From Cymodocea nodosa (taxonomy: Eukaryota; Streptophyta; Magnoliopsida; Alismatales; Cymodoceaceae): DNA of 64,000 nt. The stretch is taken from the NCBI GenBank assembly GCA_036874045.1, contig JAZBRI010000011.1:8857501-8921500 (forward strand). Reading direction: 5' to 3'. Every line of letters starts with the position of its first letter. The stretch's first letter is position 1. The notes under the pieces were generated by a model. It made no database searches. It was not told the origin of the DNA and saw only the letters and a list, made by a program, of their open reading frames with translations. Shown piece after piece: positions 23,474 to 33,309 of this stretch. The translations under genes and the position numbers were made by a program.

Positions 23474-25023
23474 TTATATTGAAATTAAGGCTTTTAGTAC
23501 CCAAATCTTCTTGAGTCCAGTAGAGTTAGTCCTTAAAACATTAAATCTATTGCCTCTTGGCAGCCACATATGACTTGATCTTCTTTTGCTGGCAAACACA
23601 GTGGTGTCATCTCTATATGATCGAATCATTCCACCACAGTAAGGTACTTCCTGTGGTGTAGCATACCCTAGGCCATATTTATTTCCATTAGGTCGTTGAG
23701 ATCCTATCATTTTATTTAGTCCTTTTTGACCTTGAGTAAATTTACATATGGTATTTTTCAAACCCGATATTGTAGTTAATAAGTTTTTATTTTCTTCTTT
23801 TAATTCACAATTAACACAACTATATTTATCCAAGTTAGATTTCAGATTTCTATTTTCAACTACAACTGTTTCTAATTCAACAAAAGAATCTTCTAAGCAA
23901 TTATTCAACCTTTTAATTTCTTTCTTAAATTCTCTACATTTAGCATATAGATTATTTACAGTAGATAGAAGACTATTAATATCTAATTCATCATGCTCAT
24001 TTTCTAAACTAGAGGAAGAAGAGCATACCTCTTGTGCTACAAAACACACGTTGGCTGCAGCTTCATCTTCAGAATCAGATGAACTGCTTGATGAGCTACT
24101 GTCATCCCATGTAGCTTTGAGAGCCATCTTCTTTTTGTCCTTCCATCTATTTTTCTTATCTGCTTGATCCTCTTCTGTCTGAAATGGGCAGAAAGTTTGT
24201 ATGTGCCCTTGCCTTTTGCATTTAAAACATGTAGGGACAATTCTTTTGGAGAAGCTGGTCTTATTCTTTTTTTTCATGAACTTCTGAAGTTCCTTGCCAA
24301 CAACATGATCTCATCATCATCTAAACTTAGAGCTTCTTCAGTTGAAGGAAATGCAATTTCCTTTTTCTTTTCAGCTTTTTTTTCAACTATTCCCTCTTGT
24401 TCCTTCTAGTCTTTCATTTGGACTTCGTGGGCCAGAAGATTGCCCAATAGTTCTTCAACTGTGTAATTGTTGAGATCCTTGGAATCTTGGATGGAGGTGG
24501 ATTTCTATTTCCACTCCACAGTTAAACTTCTTAGGATCTTTTATACATGTTCACGAGAAGAGAATTCCTTTCCCAGACCTTTCAGACTATTAATAATTTC
24601 AATAAATCTTGAAAACATTTCAGTTATGTTTACATTTTCATTCATTTTAAACAATTCTAATTTTCTCAACAAAATGCTGATTTTGGTGTCCTTTACCTGG
24701 CTTGTACCTTCGTGAGTAACTTGAAGGATTTTCCAGGCCTTATGTGCAGACTTGCATGCGGAAACTTTGTTATATTGTTCAACAGTTAGTGCACAATATA
24801 TAGCATTCAACCCTCTAGCATCCAACTAGATGATTCTCTCATCCTCCTTAGACCAGTTCATAACATTACTAGTTGGAAGTGTAGTTCTAAGAACAACAAT
24901 CTTCCAGAGTTTTACATCAGAACTCCTAAGGAAACACTCCATTCTATCCTTCCAATAGTTATAATTGGAACCATCTAATAGAGGAGGTCATTGGATGTTT
25001 TGTCCCTCAGCAAATTGAGCCAT
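23474..25023 (-). pseudogene. Sirevirus gag
   Basis: It starts at ATG 25023 (MAQFAEGQNIQ), 34 bp after the primer-binding site. The capsid-like segment includes ALTVEQYNKVSACKSAHKAW and LKGLGKEF. A frame change near 24270 leads into the CCHC zinc knuckle CFKCKRQGHIQTFC, then a serine/acidic stretch, a coiled coil (about 23990-23770, including KEIKRLNNCLEDSFVELE) and the end near 23474. The long C-terminal part with coiled coil is typical of sirevirus Gag. Gag forms the particle and packages RNA. Stops at ERII-stop, SREHV-stop and elsewhere kill this copy. Confidence 0.85.
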
Positions 25024-25060
25024 AAATCTAGATGGTTAAATCTTATAACGGATTAACCAA

Positions 25061-25072
25061 GCTCTGATACCA
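25061..25072 (-). other. tRNA-Met primer-binding site of the nested Sirevirus
   Basis: The minus strand reads TGGTATCAGAGC three bases inside the right LTR, the classical initiator-tRNA-Met site of plant copia elements. This fixes the right LTR as the 5' LTR and the element as minus-strand. Confidence 0.9.
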
Positions 25073-25074
25073 AT

Positions 25075-26168
25075 TGTTAGGATCGATAAGCTCACTAGAG
25101 GGGGGGTGAATGGTGAAGGTGTGTAAATTTTACTTCTTTTTAATTAAGAATCAACTAATTCTATAAAACAAAGAGTGTATCTGAAATTGTGTGTAGCTCA
25201 CTATGTAATGTATGATTGTTTTCTCTATGTCCTTTATCTTCTCTTTACTCTTCATATATATACCAAGAAGTATAACAAACATATTTACTTCCAACAGATG
25301 TTTTCTGCTGTACTAGATATGTAGCAGTCCCAAAAATAGTAAGTTACCATTCTGTCTAATGTTTAGTAAGCAGCCTTCCGATTCCCTTTGATTTTCAGAT
25401 GGTTATATGTGTAACTCACAGAAGAACATCTTTAACTCACCGAAAAATCACTTAAGTCTTTCTACCATGTAGGATTTCAGGTTGTACAATGAGCTGTCAC
25501 CCGATTGGATACTTGTAACTATAACTTACCGAACTGTCCTTTAATTGTCGGATAATTAGCTACAATAACCCTCCGAAATCCTTTTCTTTAAATTTCCAAT
25601 TGTTTTCTTATTTCAGCACGTGCATAAAAGAATAACTTAAGTTTTCGAAAAGAAGTTTGTAACCTTTCGAAAATTCCTGTTTTTCGGATAGTTAGTTTTC
25701 TAACTCACCAAAAAATCACTTAAGTCTTTTGTTCTGGATTTCTGCACGTGGGTAATTGAATGACTTAAATTTTGGATAGTTAGCTTTTCTAACTTATCGA
25801 AAACTCCTTCAGCTTCCAGATAGTTAACTTCTTAACTCTTTGATCTTTTAATCTTTCTTAACTATCTGATCATTTAATTCTCCAAAGGCTTTGTAAATTC
25901 GGATAGTTATCCTTCTAACTGTCCAATAGTATTTCTACTGCTTTACTCTTCAGATACTTAAGCCTGTAACTCACCGAAAATTTACTTTCTTCCAAATACT
26001 TGGCTTGGTAACTATCCAATTTTCTTGTAGCTTTATGGTAGTAAATTTTGAACTACCTGAAACTGTTTATCTGCCTTCTAATCTTTAGCTGCACTGTCTT
26101 CATTGTGAAATACAATATATTTTCTCACACAAGTTTTTGCATTATCAAAATACTAAGGATCTTAGTAT
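25075..26168 (-). repeat. 5' LTR of the nested Sirevirus
   Basis: It starts TGTTAGGATCGATAAG. The far end is altered (AAGGATCTTAGTA in place of AAGGTCCTAACA), so the boundary with host sequence is uncertain by a few bases. It carries the same motif array as the left LTR (25370-26050). Confidence 0.85.
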
Positions 26169-26432
26169 TTAATCATGAGATAAAGCACAAAATAAGATGT
26201 TTAAACCTTTAGCATTCAATGTCATTCGCTCTTTTTCATCAAAAGTCCAAGTATCATATGGAGTCGTAACTAACACTATAAGATTGCTAATTATATGTCA
26301 TAGTTTGAAATCAATTGACTAAAAGAATACTTTCATCCTATATTTCCAATAGCCATAATTGCTACATTCGAACATAGTAGGACAATTAGTTGTCTGTCCT
26401 TCAGTCATAACTAAGATTTCAGTATTATCCAT
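26169..26432 (-). pseudogene. Copia host element gag N-terminus
   Basis: From ATG 26432 the minus strand reads MDNTEILVMTEGQTTN, followed by a YGYWKYRMKVF-like segment and DTWTFDEKERMTLNAKGLN, which correspond to the start of copia Gag (compare NYNYWKDRMECF and LDARGLNAIYCALT in the nested element). It is cut off at the nested element. The rest of host gag, protease and the first part of integrase are not found on the other side. Confidence 0.75.
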
Positions 26433-26505
26433 TTTAAAGAAATGATCCTAAGTAAATGATAAGAAAAATTGATTCCTAAATAAAGAAATGAAAGCTCTTA
26501 ATTAT

Positions 26506-26517
26506 GCTTTAATACTA
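26506..26517 (-). other. Degenerate primer-binding site of the copia host
   Basis: The minus strand TAGTATTAAAGC next to the LTR end is a decayed TGGTATCAGAGC: three differences, each one a C-to-T or G-to-A type change. Confidence 0.6.
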
Positions 26518-26519
26518 GT

Positions 26520-27860
26520 TGTAGGATCGTTACATCACAAAAGGGGGGGTGAATTGTGCCTTTAATAATTAAAATTACCAGCAGATAAAACAAAAGCACA
26601 AAACACTCGTAGATAAAATTCTATTCTTTTATAACTTTAAAGAAAGAATTTACAATATCTTTTCAGCTCAATTCCCTTATTGACGATTTTGATACAGTAA
26701 TGTCTGATATACAATTCAAATAGAAAATGAAGTCCTTATTCAAAACTAATTTCGAATTGTATAAAACCTAATCTTTATGCACGTAGCTTCTTTCCTTCTT
26801 TTTGCTTAGCTTTTGTATCTCTTCTTCTCCAATTGTCGAATTTCTAGACTTCTTGCGTTTGCAGCTCCTTTTCTGAAATTGCTTGGAATTTCAAACTTCT
26901 TCTAATGTTGGAGAATTTTTCTAGATATGAATATTCATACTTGATTTTTCAGTTTGGGATCTAGATTGAATATTTAGACTTGGTTTTTTTTTTTAAATTG
27001 GGGTCCTCATTGTAATGTAGCTCGTACTCTCTATTAGTAGTCGAACTTTGACTTCACGTTTAGCATGTTCATCCACTTAATCCATAATCCACGTACTAAT
27101 TTCAAATTCAAATTATCCACAATTTCCACTATCTTGTTGAATTTCCACTTTCTCCACTATCATTTTGAATTTCCACAATTTTCACTCGTAGATTTACTGA
27201 AACTTTATCTTCTTGGAGATTTGTAGAATATCTTCTAAGTCTTCATTTTAGTTGAACACTTATCCTTTAAGTCTTGTAAAAACTCGAACACTTATCTATA
27301 ACTCTTCGAGTTTTTTTTTTACACCTACAAAACATGACTAAACAAGGAAAACTTATTTGTTCGTTAGTCATTTTATAAAACTCGAATAGTTATCTATCCA
27401 TGCGTATAAAAATTCAAACAGTTGTCTAAGTCTTCGATTTTTATTACTGAACGCACATGAAAAACACGTGACAACTTAAAACATTAAAAACACATGTATA
27501 GATAACTTAACTATATGAGTTTTTAATATAACTCTTCAACTAAATCGAAACGTTAACTATCCGAAAGTTTAATTGTCTAAAATTCTAACTATCCGAAAAT
27601 TTTAACTATCTGAAAGTTTAACTATCCAAAAGTTAACTATCCGAAATTTTAAATGAAACTTTCCAATAACTTTAACTATCCGAAAACTTTAACTATTTGA
27701 AAGTTAGCTATCCGAAATTTTAAATGAAACTTTCTAATAACTTTAACTATCCGATAATTTGTCAACATTTAATTATGTGACTATTATACTTAGAAAATAT
27801 TATTTAGACTTATTTATAAACTTTAATAAAGCATTTATCGTCAAAACAAAATTCCTAACA
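26520..27860 (-). repeat. 5' LTR of the large copia element
   Basis: It runs from TGTAGGATCG to TTCCTAACA (1341 bp), paired with 7349-8681. The motif array 27280-27770 contains TAACTATCCGAAA in many variants and CACGTG. The right flank is the AGAAT duplication at 27861-27865. Confidence 0.85.
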
Positions 27861-28083
27861 AGAATAAAGGCTAACACTAAATGAGGGAATGAAGAAAGCT
27901 TCTTTTAACTTGATGCTTTGATTTAGGGAAATGTTACTAATGCTAGATTTTTGATTTTCTCATTATTTGGTAAATGTAAAACATTATTAGAATTATTATT
28001 GAGAATATCAAAGGAGTTGATGTTGGAGCAAATGTGGTCGATGACTCCCCTATCAAGGATCCAAACATCCCTTTTAAAGTAAC
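27861..28083 (-). pseudogene. Older copia remnant: protease
   Basis: The minus strand gives DVWILDRGVIDHIC, a decayed WI(I/L)D(S/T)GAxDHIC protease motif, then HLPNNEK and, nearer the junction, FIPSFSVSLYSISK, which resembles the VPSFSVNLLSVSK end of copia protease. The reading continues across the inserted element to 7348-7323. This is the DNA into which the large copia element integrated. It belongs to a different, non-Sirevirus copia lineage. Confidence 0.7.
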
Positions 28084-28720
28084 TGTTTAGAATGAAAAAC
28101 TACATAATATTAGTGGTTAAGGAATGGTTAATTGCATAATATTTAGCTTATTATATGAGAATTAAGTCATTATGTTACAATTTTACAATTATATGCCTTA
28201 ATTATAGAATATACATAATTTCAAGGAATTAAATGTTAATTAAGTATCATATATGAACGAATTAGAAATTACTTCTTTTACATGACAAGTGTTAAATGCT
28301 ATATAAATATTTGTTTTACTAAATTACAGAAGTGAATGAGTTCATTATTTTGAAATATTTGTTTTAGTAAATGAATTATATACTCATTCAGTTTCTAATT
28401 CTCATTATGTTAATTTCCAATGGATTAAATTAAAAGAAGTAATTTCCAATGGATTAACTTAATGGATCTTAAATACACGTGTTATAGAATCTCCCGATGG
28501 ATGACTGTATTTTGTTGCAAACTACAATTCTAATTTAAAGTTACCTAAGAGCTCATTGAGTTGAGTAAACAAAACTCAATGAAGTAAATTCATTGAGTTA
28601 ATTGTAAATCAACAGAATGAGTATATTGTGAATATATATTATATCTTGGCTATGAAAACTTATTAAGCAAAGTGATTTCAACAATTCTCTATAGATTTGA
28701 CCTATACTTGCACACTTATA
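28084..28720 (+). repeat. Truncated gypsy LTR, subfamily B
   Basis: It starts TGTTTAGAATGAAAAAC and matches 4663-4880, then 6985-7190, ending abruptly in GCACACTTATA. The middle and end of the LTR are missing. It separates protease (left) from gag (right) of the older copia remnant, so it is a later insertion that has been shortened. Confidence 0.7.
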
Positions 28721-29930
28721 GAGGAACCAAGACAACCACCATACTTATTGTCATACCTACCACAACAGTTGATGGATGACATATTGGTTTTCTTATTTTC
28801 ATCAAGAATATTTAACAATTGTTAGAATTGATCAACTATAAATTCTATGTTAACTTTGTTTTCCTCATTTCTAATCTCAGAAGTGTTGCTCATAGAATTT
28901 GCCATTTTTCCTATTTTTGGGTCAGATTTTGTGCAGCTTATGATTGAGTGGGAATCCAACTTTATTATGTGTGTGTCTAGACTTCTTGCAATTGTTGTAG
29001 ATATGTTTGCTATCTTTATTCTTTTACTTTATGGTAGTCTTCTCCTTTTTGACATTCATTGCAACATGCTCAACATTCCTTTGCCTAGTTTTGATTTTTT
29101 GTTATTCTTCTTCTTGTAAAAGGTGTGAATATGCTTTGCTAAGGTTTGGCATAGCACCAGTCCTCTTATGTTGTCAAAGTTATCATCAAGACCCATAAGG
29201 AGTTGCAACAATTTTTCTTTATCTTGGATCTTTTAAGAGTCAAAAGTGCATTTTCCACATGTGCACTTATGATCTTTAACAAGTGTAGAAAATTTGTCTC
29301 ATAGCTCCTTGAGGCCACTATAATATTCAATAATGTTCTTGCCATTCTACATATAGGTGGCATTTCCTTTCAAATATGATAAGCTCTTGGTGAATTCTTC
29401 TTGATAAATTGGTCCTATAGATCAATCCAAAGATCTTAGGCACTTTCCTGAAAGGAAAAACTCTTTTGAAAATTTGGTTTTATGGAGTTAGTTAGTCAAG
29501 ATAAAGCAATATCATTGCTAGCAACCCAAAGGTTATTCTCCTCTAAGTCTTTATTTGAACCTAAATTTCTTTTTGGTTCGTAAAGTAATCTAAATATTTC
29601 TAGCCCAAGAAGTATAATTGTTAGACCTAAGAAGTTGAGTGACAAGTGGAGTGGCAAGATTATCATTCGGATGCATGTAGTAAGGATGAACATAGGTGGG
29701 TTTTTCCTTGTTTCCCCACCAACCGAACCAAGGTTGATATTATCGGTGGTGGGAGGTCTTGAAGTTATGATTGGAACAACAGTACTTGTGAAAGTAGAAG
29801 TTGGTGAAGAATCTAGAGGGACCAACGTCAAGATGTATTTGGAAAAGATGCTATGTTGATGTCGTGCAACGATTGAAGACACGATGAAGAAAGGCTTGAG
29901 CTCTAATATCATCTTAAGATTTGTCATCGT
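28721..29930 (-). pseudogene. Older copia remnant: gag
   Basis: Across several frames the minus strand contains NNYTSWARNI, LSYLKGNATYM, YYSGLKELWDKFSTLVKDHK, CTCGKCTF and LLMGLDDNFDNIRG, the order seen in Gag of plant copia elements (compare SWxRxM, YFxxLxxLWDEL, FLMGLxDxYxxVR). The 5' end precedes a primer-binding site at 29898-29912. Many stops and frameshifts indicate great age. No intact protein is possible. Confidence 0.75.
29898..29912 (-). other. Likely primer-binding site of the older copia remnant
   Basis: The minus strand ATGATATTAGAGCTC resembles TTGGTATCAGAGCTC, the tRNA-Met site. Its 5' LTR should lie to the right (29913 to roughly 30600), but I could not define its far end. 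Confidence 0.5.
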
Positions 29931-30652
29931 TGATCTTCATCTAACCATTGTGAGAACGATGGTTTTATTTGGGGTGGCAACCCTCAGAGGGAGGAGGTGC
30001 ATGAGGAGTGTTCAGAAGGTCAGGGCGAGAAGGAACGAAGGGAGAGGAGTGCATTGAAGAGGAATTTAGAAAAAGAAGGTAATATCTTTATAGGTAGAAG
30101 GTACATATTTATAGATCTACATTACAACTCATAAATAGCTGACACAAGGTGCAAAAAGAAAAAATGGTAAAGAACTAGTTTTGGAAAGGAATAAAGGAAC
30201 GGTTTTAACAATATGTTCTAAAAGCAAAACAAAGCAAAGGTCAAAGAGAGCTTCATGTCTTAAAAGGACAATATGCAAGAAAATGTTGGTGTACTTACAA
30301 TGTATTTTGTTGTAAATATTGATTTGAGTCATTGATTCTTGTTTTTTCTTGCATAATCAAAAGTATTGATCTTTATTTCTGCTAGTACAATCAGAATCAT
30401 TCATCTTCGTTTTCACTAGTATAGCTAAAATGATTTTGGCATAACCTTCATTCTTACTTGCATGATTGTTATGAATCATATAGTTTCTACTTAGTGCGTG
30501 CACAACCCTTGTTTCTATTTGTACAATCATCGTAAATCACACAATCAATGCACACATAAACACTTGCAAAGTTGATACTTAACATAGATACTCCTTGAAT
30601 AGCCTTCACTCCTTGCCCTTACTATTGTCAGGTGTCCTACGTGAGAGGGCGC
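29913..30652 (-). other. Unassigned, possibly the 5' LTR of the older copia remnant
   Basis: No credible ORF. The position right of a tRNA-Met site suggests LTR sequence, and 30340-30560 contains repeated words such as CATGATTGT, TACAATCA and CGTTTT with decay. Without a second copy in the window the boundaries cannot be set. Confidence 0.3.
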
Positions 30653-30653
30653 C

Positions 30654-31110
30654 CACCACAAAAAATGTCGTCAGTGATTACTTGAAACATTAAAATCATA
30701 TGAGAAAAATGTTGTCATTGACACTCACAGTATTTTACGTTATGAATAGTCGTATAAATGTTCCCTGTAGAGTCGTTACCCTACTTTCGTCATGCGCCTT
30801 ACGTAAGAGACATGCATCTACGGTAAAAAATATACGGCTATTACATATAACAATGCTTTCAAATAGTACTCTGTCGGCCGGCAGCGCACTTTCCAGTGAC
30901 AAATACGTATGACAACATTTTAGACAAATATCAACCAAACAAATATTATTTTTTTATTGCAAAGAACAAATAAGTATTGATAACACTACGGCATTTGCCG
31001 ACAGATTTTCACGTCGGTAAATGGAAATTCCGTCGCAGATTTTATCGGCATCATAACAAACGACCGGAAAGCGAAAATCCATCGCTAAAGCTTATTGACG
31101 GCCGTTAATT
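30654..31110. mobile_element. CACTA-like transposon termini or remnant
   Basis: At 30984 the sequence CACTACGGCATTTGCCGAC is followed by subterminal words CGTCGG, CCGTCG, ATCGGCATC and GACCGG, a pattern typical of plant CACTA (En/Spm-like) ends. At 30654 CACCACAAAAAATGTCGTC looks like another, mutated CACTA end in the same orientation. There is no transposase ORF. It could be two small nonautonomous pieces. The GC content and CpG number are higher than in the surroundings. Confidence 0.4.
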
Positions 31111-31206
31111 AATTAAAGAAGTATTAATACGTTGATATCATAAAACCATAATAAAAAATCATGAAATCTTATCTCTCACACAACGTGACATCATTTTGTG
31201 GATTAG

Positions 31207-31302
31207 GCGTAGAGCACTTACGAAAACGTGATATGTGGGTCCAATTCCATCAATGCGTAGAGCACTTACGAAAACGTGATATGTGGGTCCAATTACATCA
31301 AT
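31207..31302 (+). repeat. 48-bp tandem duplication upstream of the GST gene
   Basis: Two adjacent 48-bp units (31207-31254 and 31255-31302), beginning GCGTAGAGCACTTACG, differ at a single base (C versus A in the AATTCCATC stretch). Each contains AAAACGTGATATG. The pair sits about 200-300 bp before the GST start codon, within the expected promoter. Confidence 0.9.
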
Positions 31303-31315
31303 AATGTCGTGTAAA

Positions 31316-31347
31316 AAATATAAAATAAAAACAGATTGCTGACGTCA
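31316..31347 (+). promoter_or_regulatory. Candidate GST core promoter: TATA-like box and TGACGTCA
   Basis: An AT-rich TATAAAATAAAA block lies at about 31319-31330, and a palindromic TGACGTCA at 31340-31347. TGACG motifs (as-1/TGA-factor sites) are established control elements of stress-induced plant GST genes. The TGACGTCA lies downstream of the TATA-like block, so either the true TATA is elsewhere or the site lies near the transcript start. Inference from motif only. Confidence 0.4.
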
Positions 31348-31446
31348 TCCATGACTTGTGAAAAATTGTCGCTGCTAACGTCGTCTTGCGTAGCCACGAT
31401 TCCTGTGATCTCCTCAGCTTCCACTCCAACCAGACCTCCTATTTAG

Positions 31447-31530
31447 ATGGAGGAGCAGAGCAACAACATTTGCCGGCGAATAGAGGAGGAGGAGATCGTC
31501 GGATGGCGGGTGAGGCGGCAGCGAAGCTGA
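31447..31530 (+). CDS. Possible upstream ORF overlapping the GST start
   Basis: ATG 31447 opens a 27-codon frame ([20 protein letters not shown] and on) that ends at TGA 31528-31530, overlapping the GST ATG at 31503 in another frame. If transcription starts upstream of 31447, ribosomes starting here would pass the GST start, which could lower its translation. The transcript start is unknown, so this may instead lie in untranscribed DNA. Confidence 0.35.
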   Translation: MEEQSNNICRRIEEEEIVGWRVRRQRS

Positions 31531-32289
31531 TAGGGATATGGGCTAGCCCGTTTGTGGTAAGGGCGAGGATAGCCTTCAACCTCAAGGGCGCCCGGTACGA
31601 GTTCTTGGAGGAGAAGCTTGGGACCAAGTCTGAGCTGCTGCTCAGATCCAACCCCGTGTACAAGAAGATCCCCGTGCTCCTCCACCGCGGTGAATCCATC
31701 TGCGAGTCCTTGATCATCGTCGAGTACATCGACGCCACCTGGGACTTCCCGCCCCCTTACCCCATCCTCCCCAAGGACCCCTACGACCGCGCCACCGCCC
31801 GCTTCTGGGCCTTCTTCGTCGACGATAAAGTCAGAGTCCATGCTATTACGTTTTTGTTATTCTGTGTTACTGGCTGATATATATAAATATATGTATGATA
31901 CACTCAGTTAATTTCACATATAAATGTACGTGCAGTGGTTTCCCTCCTTGCTGGGAATGCTGAGGGCCCAGTCGGAGGAAGAGAAGCTGGCGTTCTTGGA
32001 GGAGCTTCTCAGGGCAACGCGGTTGCTGGAGGGAGCATTTCAGGAGTGCAGCAAGGGGAAGGGCTTCTTTGGAGGCGACAGCATTGGCTTCCTTGACATT
32101 GCCTTCGGCTGCTACCTGAGTGGGATCAAGGCCACCCGCAAGATGACCGGCGTCGAGATCCTCGACGAAGATAGCACGCCGCTGCTACTCGAATGGGCGG
32201 ATCGCTTCTGCGCCGAGGAGACCGTCAAGGGGGTGATGCCGGACGTCGACAGGTTGATCGAGTTCTGGAAGCTCGAGATTGGAGGCTAA
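31503..32289 (+). CDS. GSTU-like: Tau-class glutathione S-transferase, two exons
   Basis: Exon 1 is 31503-31829 (109 codons, [20 protein letters not shown]). The intron is 31830-31935, with GT at its start and a TGCAG acceptor. Exon 2 is 31936-32289 and ends EFWKLEIGG before TAA, giving 226 residues, normal for the class. The N-terminal thioredoxin-like domain shows the catalytic Ser15 in WASPF, KIPVL at 55-59 and the glutathione-binding ES (68-69) in [10 protein letters not shown]. The C-terminal helical domain holds [10 protein letters not shown] and ends with a WADRF segment. One phase-0 intron after DDK is the usual tau position. The enzyme couples glutathione to electrophilic compounds in the cytosol and serves stress and herbicide detoxification. 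An upstream in-frame extension without ATG is ignored. The exons are GC-rich, unlike the flanks. It appears intact. Confidence 0.93.
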
Positions 32290-32323
32290 CCATGTGCTTG
32301 CTATACGTACGTTATCAATATAT

Positions 32324-32329
32324 AATAAA
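32324..32329 (+). terminator. Polyadenylation signal of the GST gene
   Basis: AATAAA lies 35 bp after the stop codon, in an AT-rich context with TA-repeat DNA following (32339-32353). Confidence 0.6.
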
Positions 32330-32554
32330 AGTGTTAGGCATATATATATATATCGTAAATGATATATAAAGAAAAAAATTCATATAAGCGACTATGGGCA
32401 CAATAGGTTGTGGCGGAGTGACTTTCTGGTACCCTTGCTATGGCATCAAATACTTTCATGATATCTATTGTGATATATATATGTATATCGATAAAAAAAT
32501 ATTATTTGAATGCCTAAACTGGAAAGGTTTTAATCGACCAAAAATCATACATGT

Positions 32555-33300
32555 TTCTTTTAAAGAAAAAAGGGGAGCTTCAGAACGTCGAGGGGCGAAC
32601 GTCAGCCAGGAGCTTCCTCGGACGTTCGTCGCACGTCGGCCAATCTACGAAAAGGGAGAGGAGCGCACGCGGGGACCCGACACGCAAACACCACCACAGA
32701 CGACACCACAAACGCCGTATTCAAGCTTCCCCTAAGTCTTCGAGGCTGCGACAGACGCTCAAGCGACCTGCAGAGAGGAAGGCACGCACACGGAAAAAAA
32801 AGAGAAGGACCCTCGACTGCTACCATGAAGAGCCCCTGTTTCTGCCAAGCATGGTTGTTGTGCCAATCATGCGGAAGGAAGGAAAAGAACACAACGCCAT
32901 TCCTTTCCCGGCGGCAAAAATTCGCCACCCTTCTAGTAAATCATGAAGATTGGAAGCTCGTGTGGTGCCGCTGTTAATTCCTCGTTCGGATTTGCACACC
33001 AACAGACGATGGCAAGACCATCCTCTCCGAGGAAAGCCCCTGTTCAGCCAGCAACAAGCCCTTTCCAACTTCCAAAACGCCCAATCATGAGGCATACGCC
33101 GCACCGCCTTCACCGGAATAGCTACCACTGTGCCGGAAAACGAAGCTCCAAATCTAAAAAAAAAAAGAATAGATAAAATAGAAATGACGAAAGAAGAAAA
33201 AACCTCCGACAGAACGATATTTGTGTGACCAAATGAGGTTTCCTCAAATGACAAACGGGCCACTGGGCTCGTAATGGTCGCTCCACCGAAGACGTACAGG
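32555..33300. other. GC-richer stretch of unknown nature downstream of the GST gene
   Basis: Compared with its surroundings this block is GC- and CpG-rich (for example GGACGTTCGTCGCACGTCGG near 32618). Overlapping ORFs of 77-147 residues occur on both strands, but they are basic, low in complexity, share no motif I recognise, and none is clearly favoured. It could be an old gene exon region, a retrotransposon leader or a single-copy promoter. No call is made. Confidence 0.3.
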
Positions 33301-33309
33301 CAGATGACC

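Larger units (their letters stand above)
18909..26168 (-). mobile_element. Nested Sirevirus-type copia element, nearly full length
   Basis: Both LTRs (18909-19999 and 25075 to about 26168) are present. The tRNA-Met primer site is next to the right LTR, gag-pol runs leftwards, and several polypurine tracts precede the left LTR. Gag has a CCHC knuckle and a coiled coil, as in sireviruses. LTR differences are mostly transitions and few, so it is younger than its host. No target duplication was found, and host sequence between gag and integrase is missing, so insertion was accompanied or followed by deletion. Confidence 0.9.
7349..27860 (-). mobile_element. Large copia retrotransposon (Sirevirus-like) hosting nested insertions
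   Basis: Two direct LTRs (7349-8681 and 26520-27860) are flanked by AGAAT. On the minus strand the order is 5' LTR, degenerate tRNA-Met primer site, gag N-terminus, then integrase, reverse transcriptase, RNase H, a long spacer, an extra FYANL-domain ORF, polypurine tracts and 3' LTR. The order integrase before reverse transcriptase is that of Ty1/copia. The interior is interrupted at 14545-17521 and 18909-26168. The part between the gag N-terminus and integrase is absent. The LTR copies differ by eye mostly by transitions. Confidence 0.85.

Noticed and set aside
23748..24715. Plus-strand ORFs opposite Sirevirus gag
   Set aside because: Shadow frames of gag on the other strand, rich in F, L and S as expected for the complement of K/E-rich coding.
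31439..31841. Two minus-strand ORFs of 99 and 132 residues
   Set aside because: Both are antisense to GST exon 1; GC-rich exons give long antisense frames.
32551..33263. ORFs of 77-147 residues on both strands in the GC-rich block
   Set aside because: Low-complexity, basic, overlapping on both strands, with no recognisable domain or gene structure.
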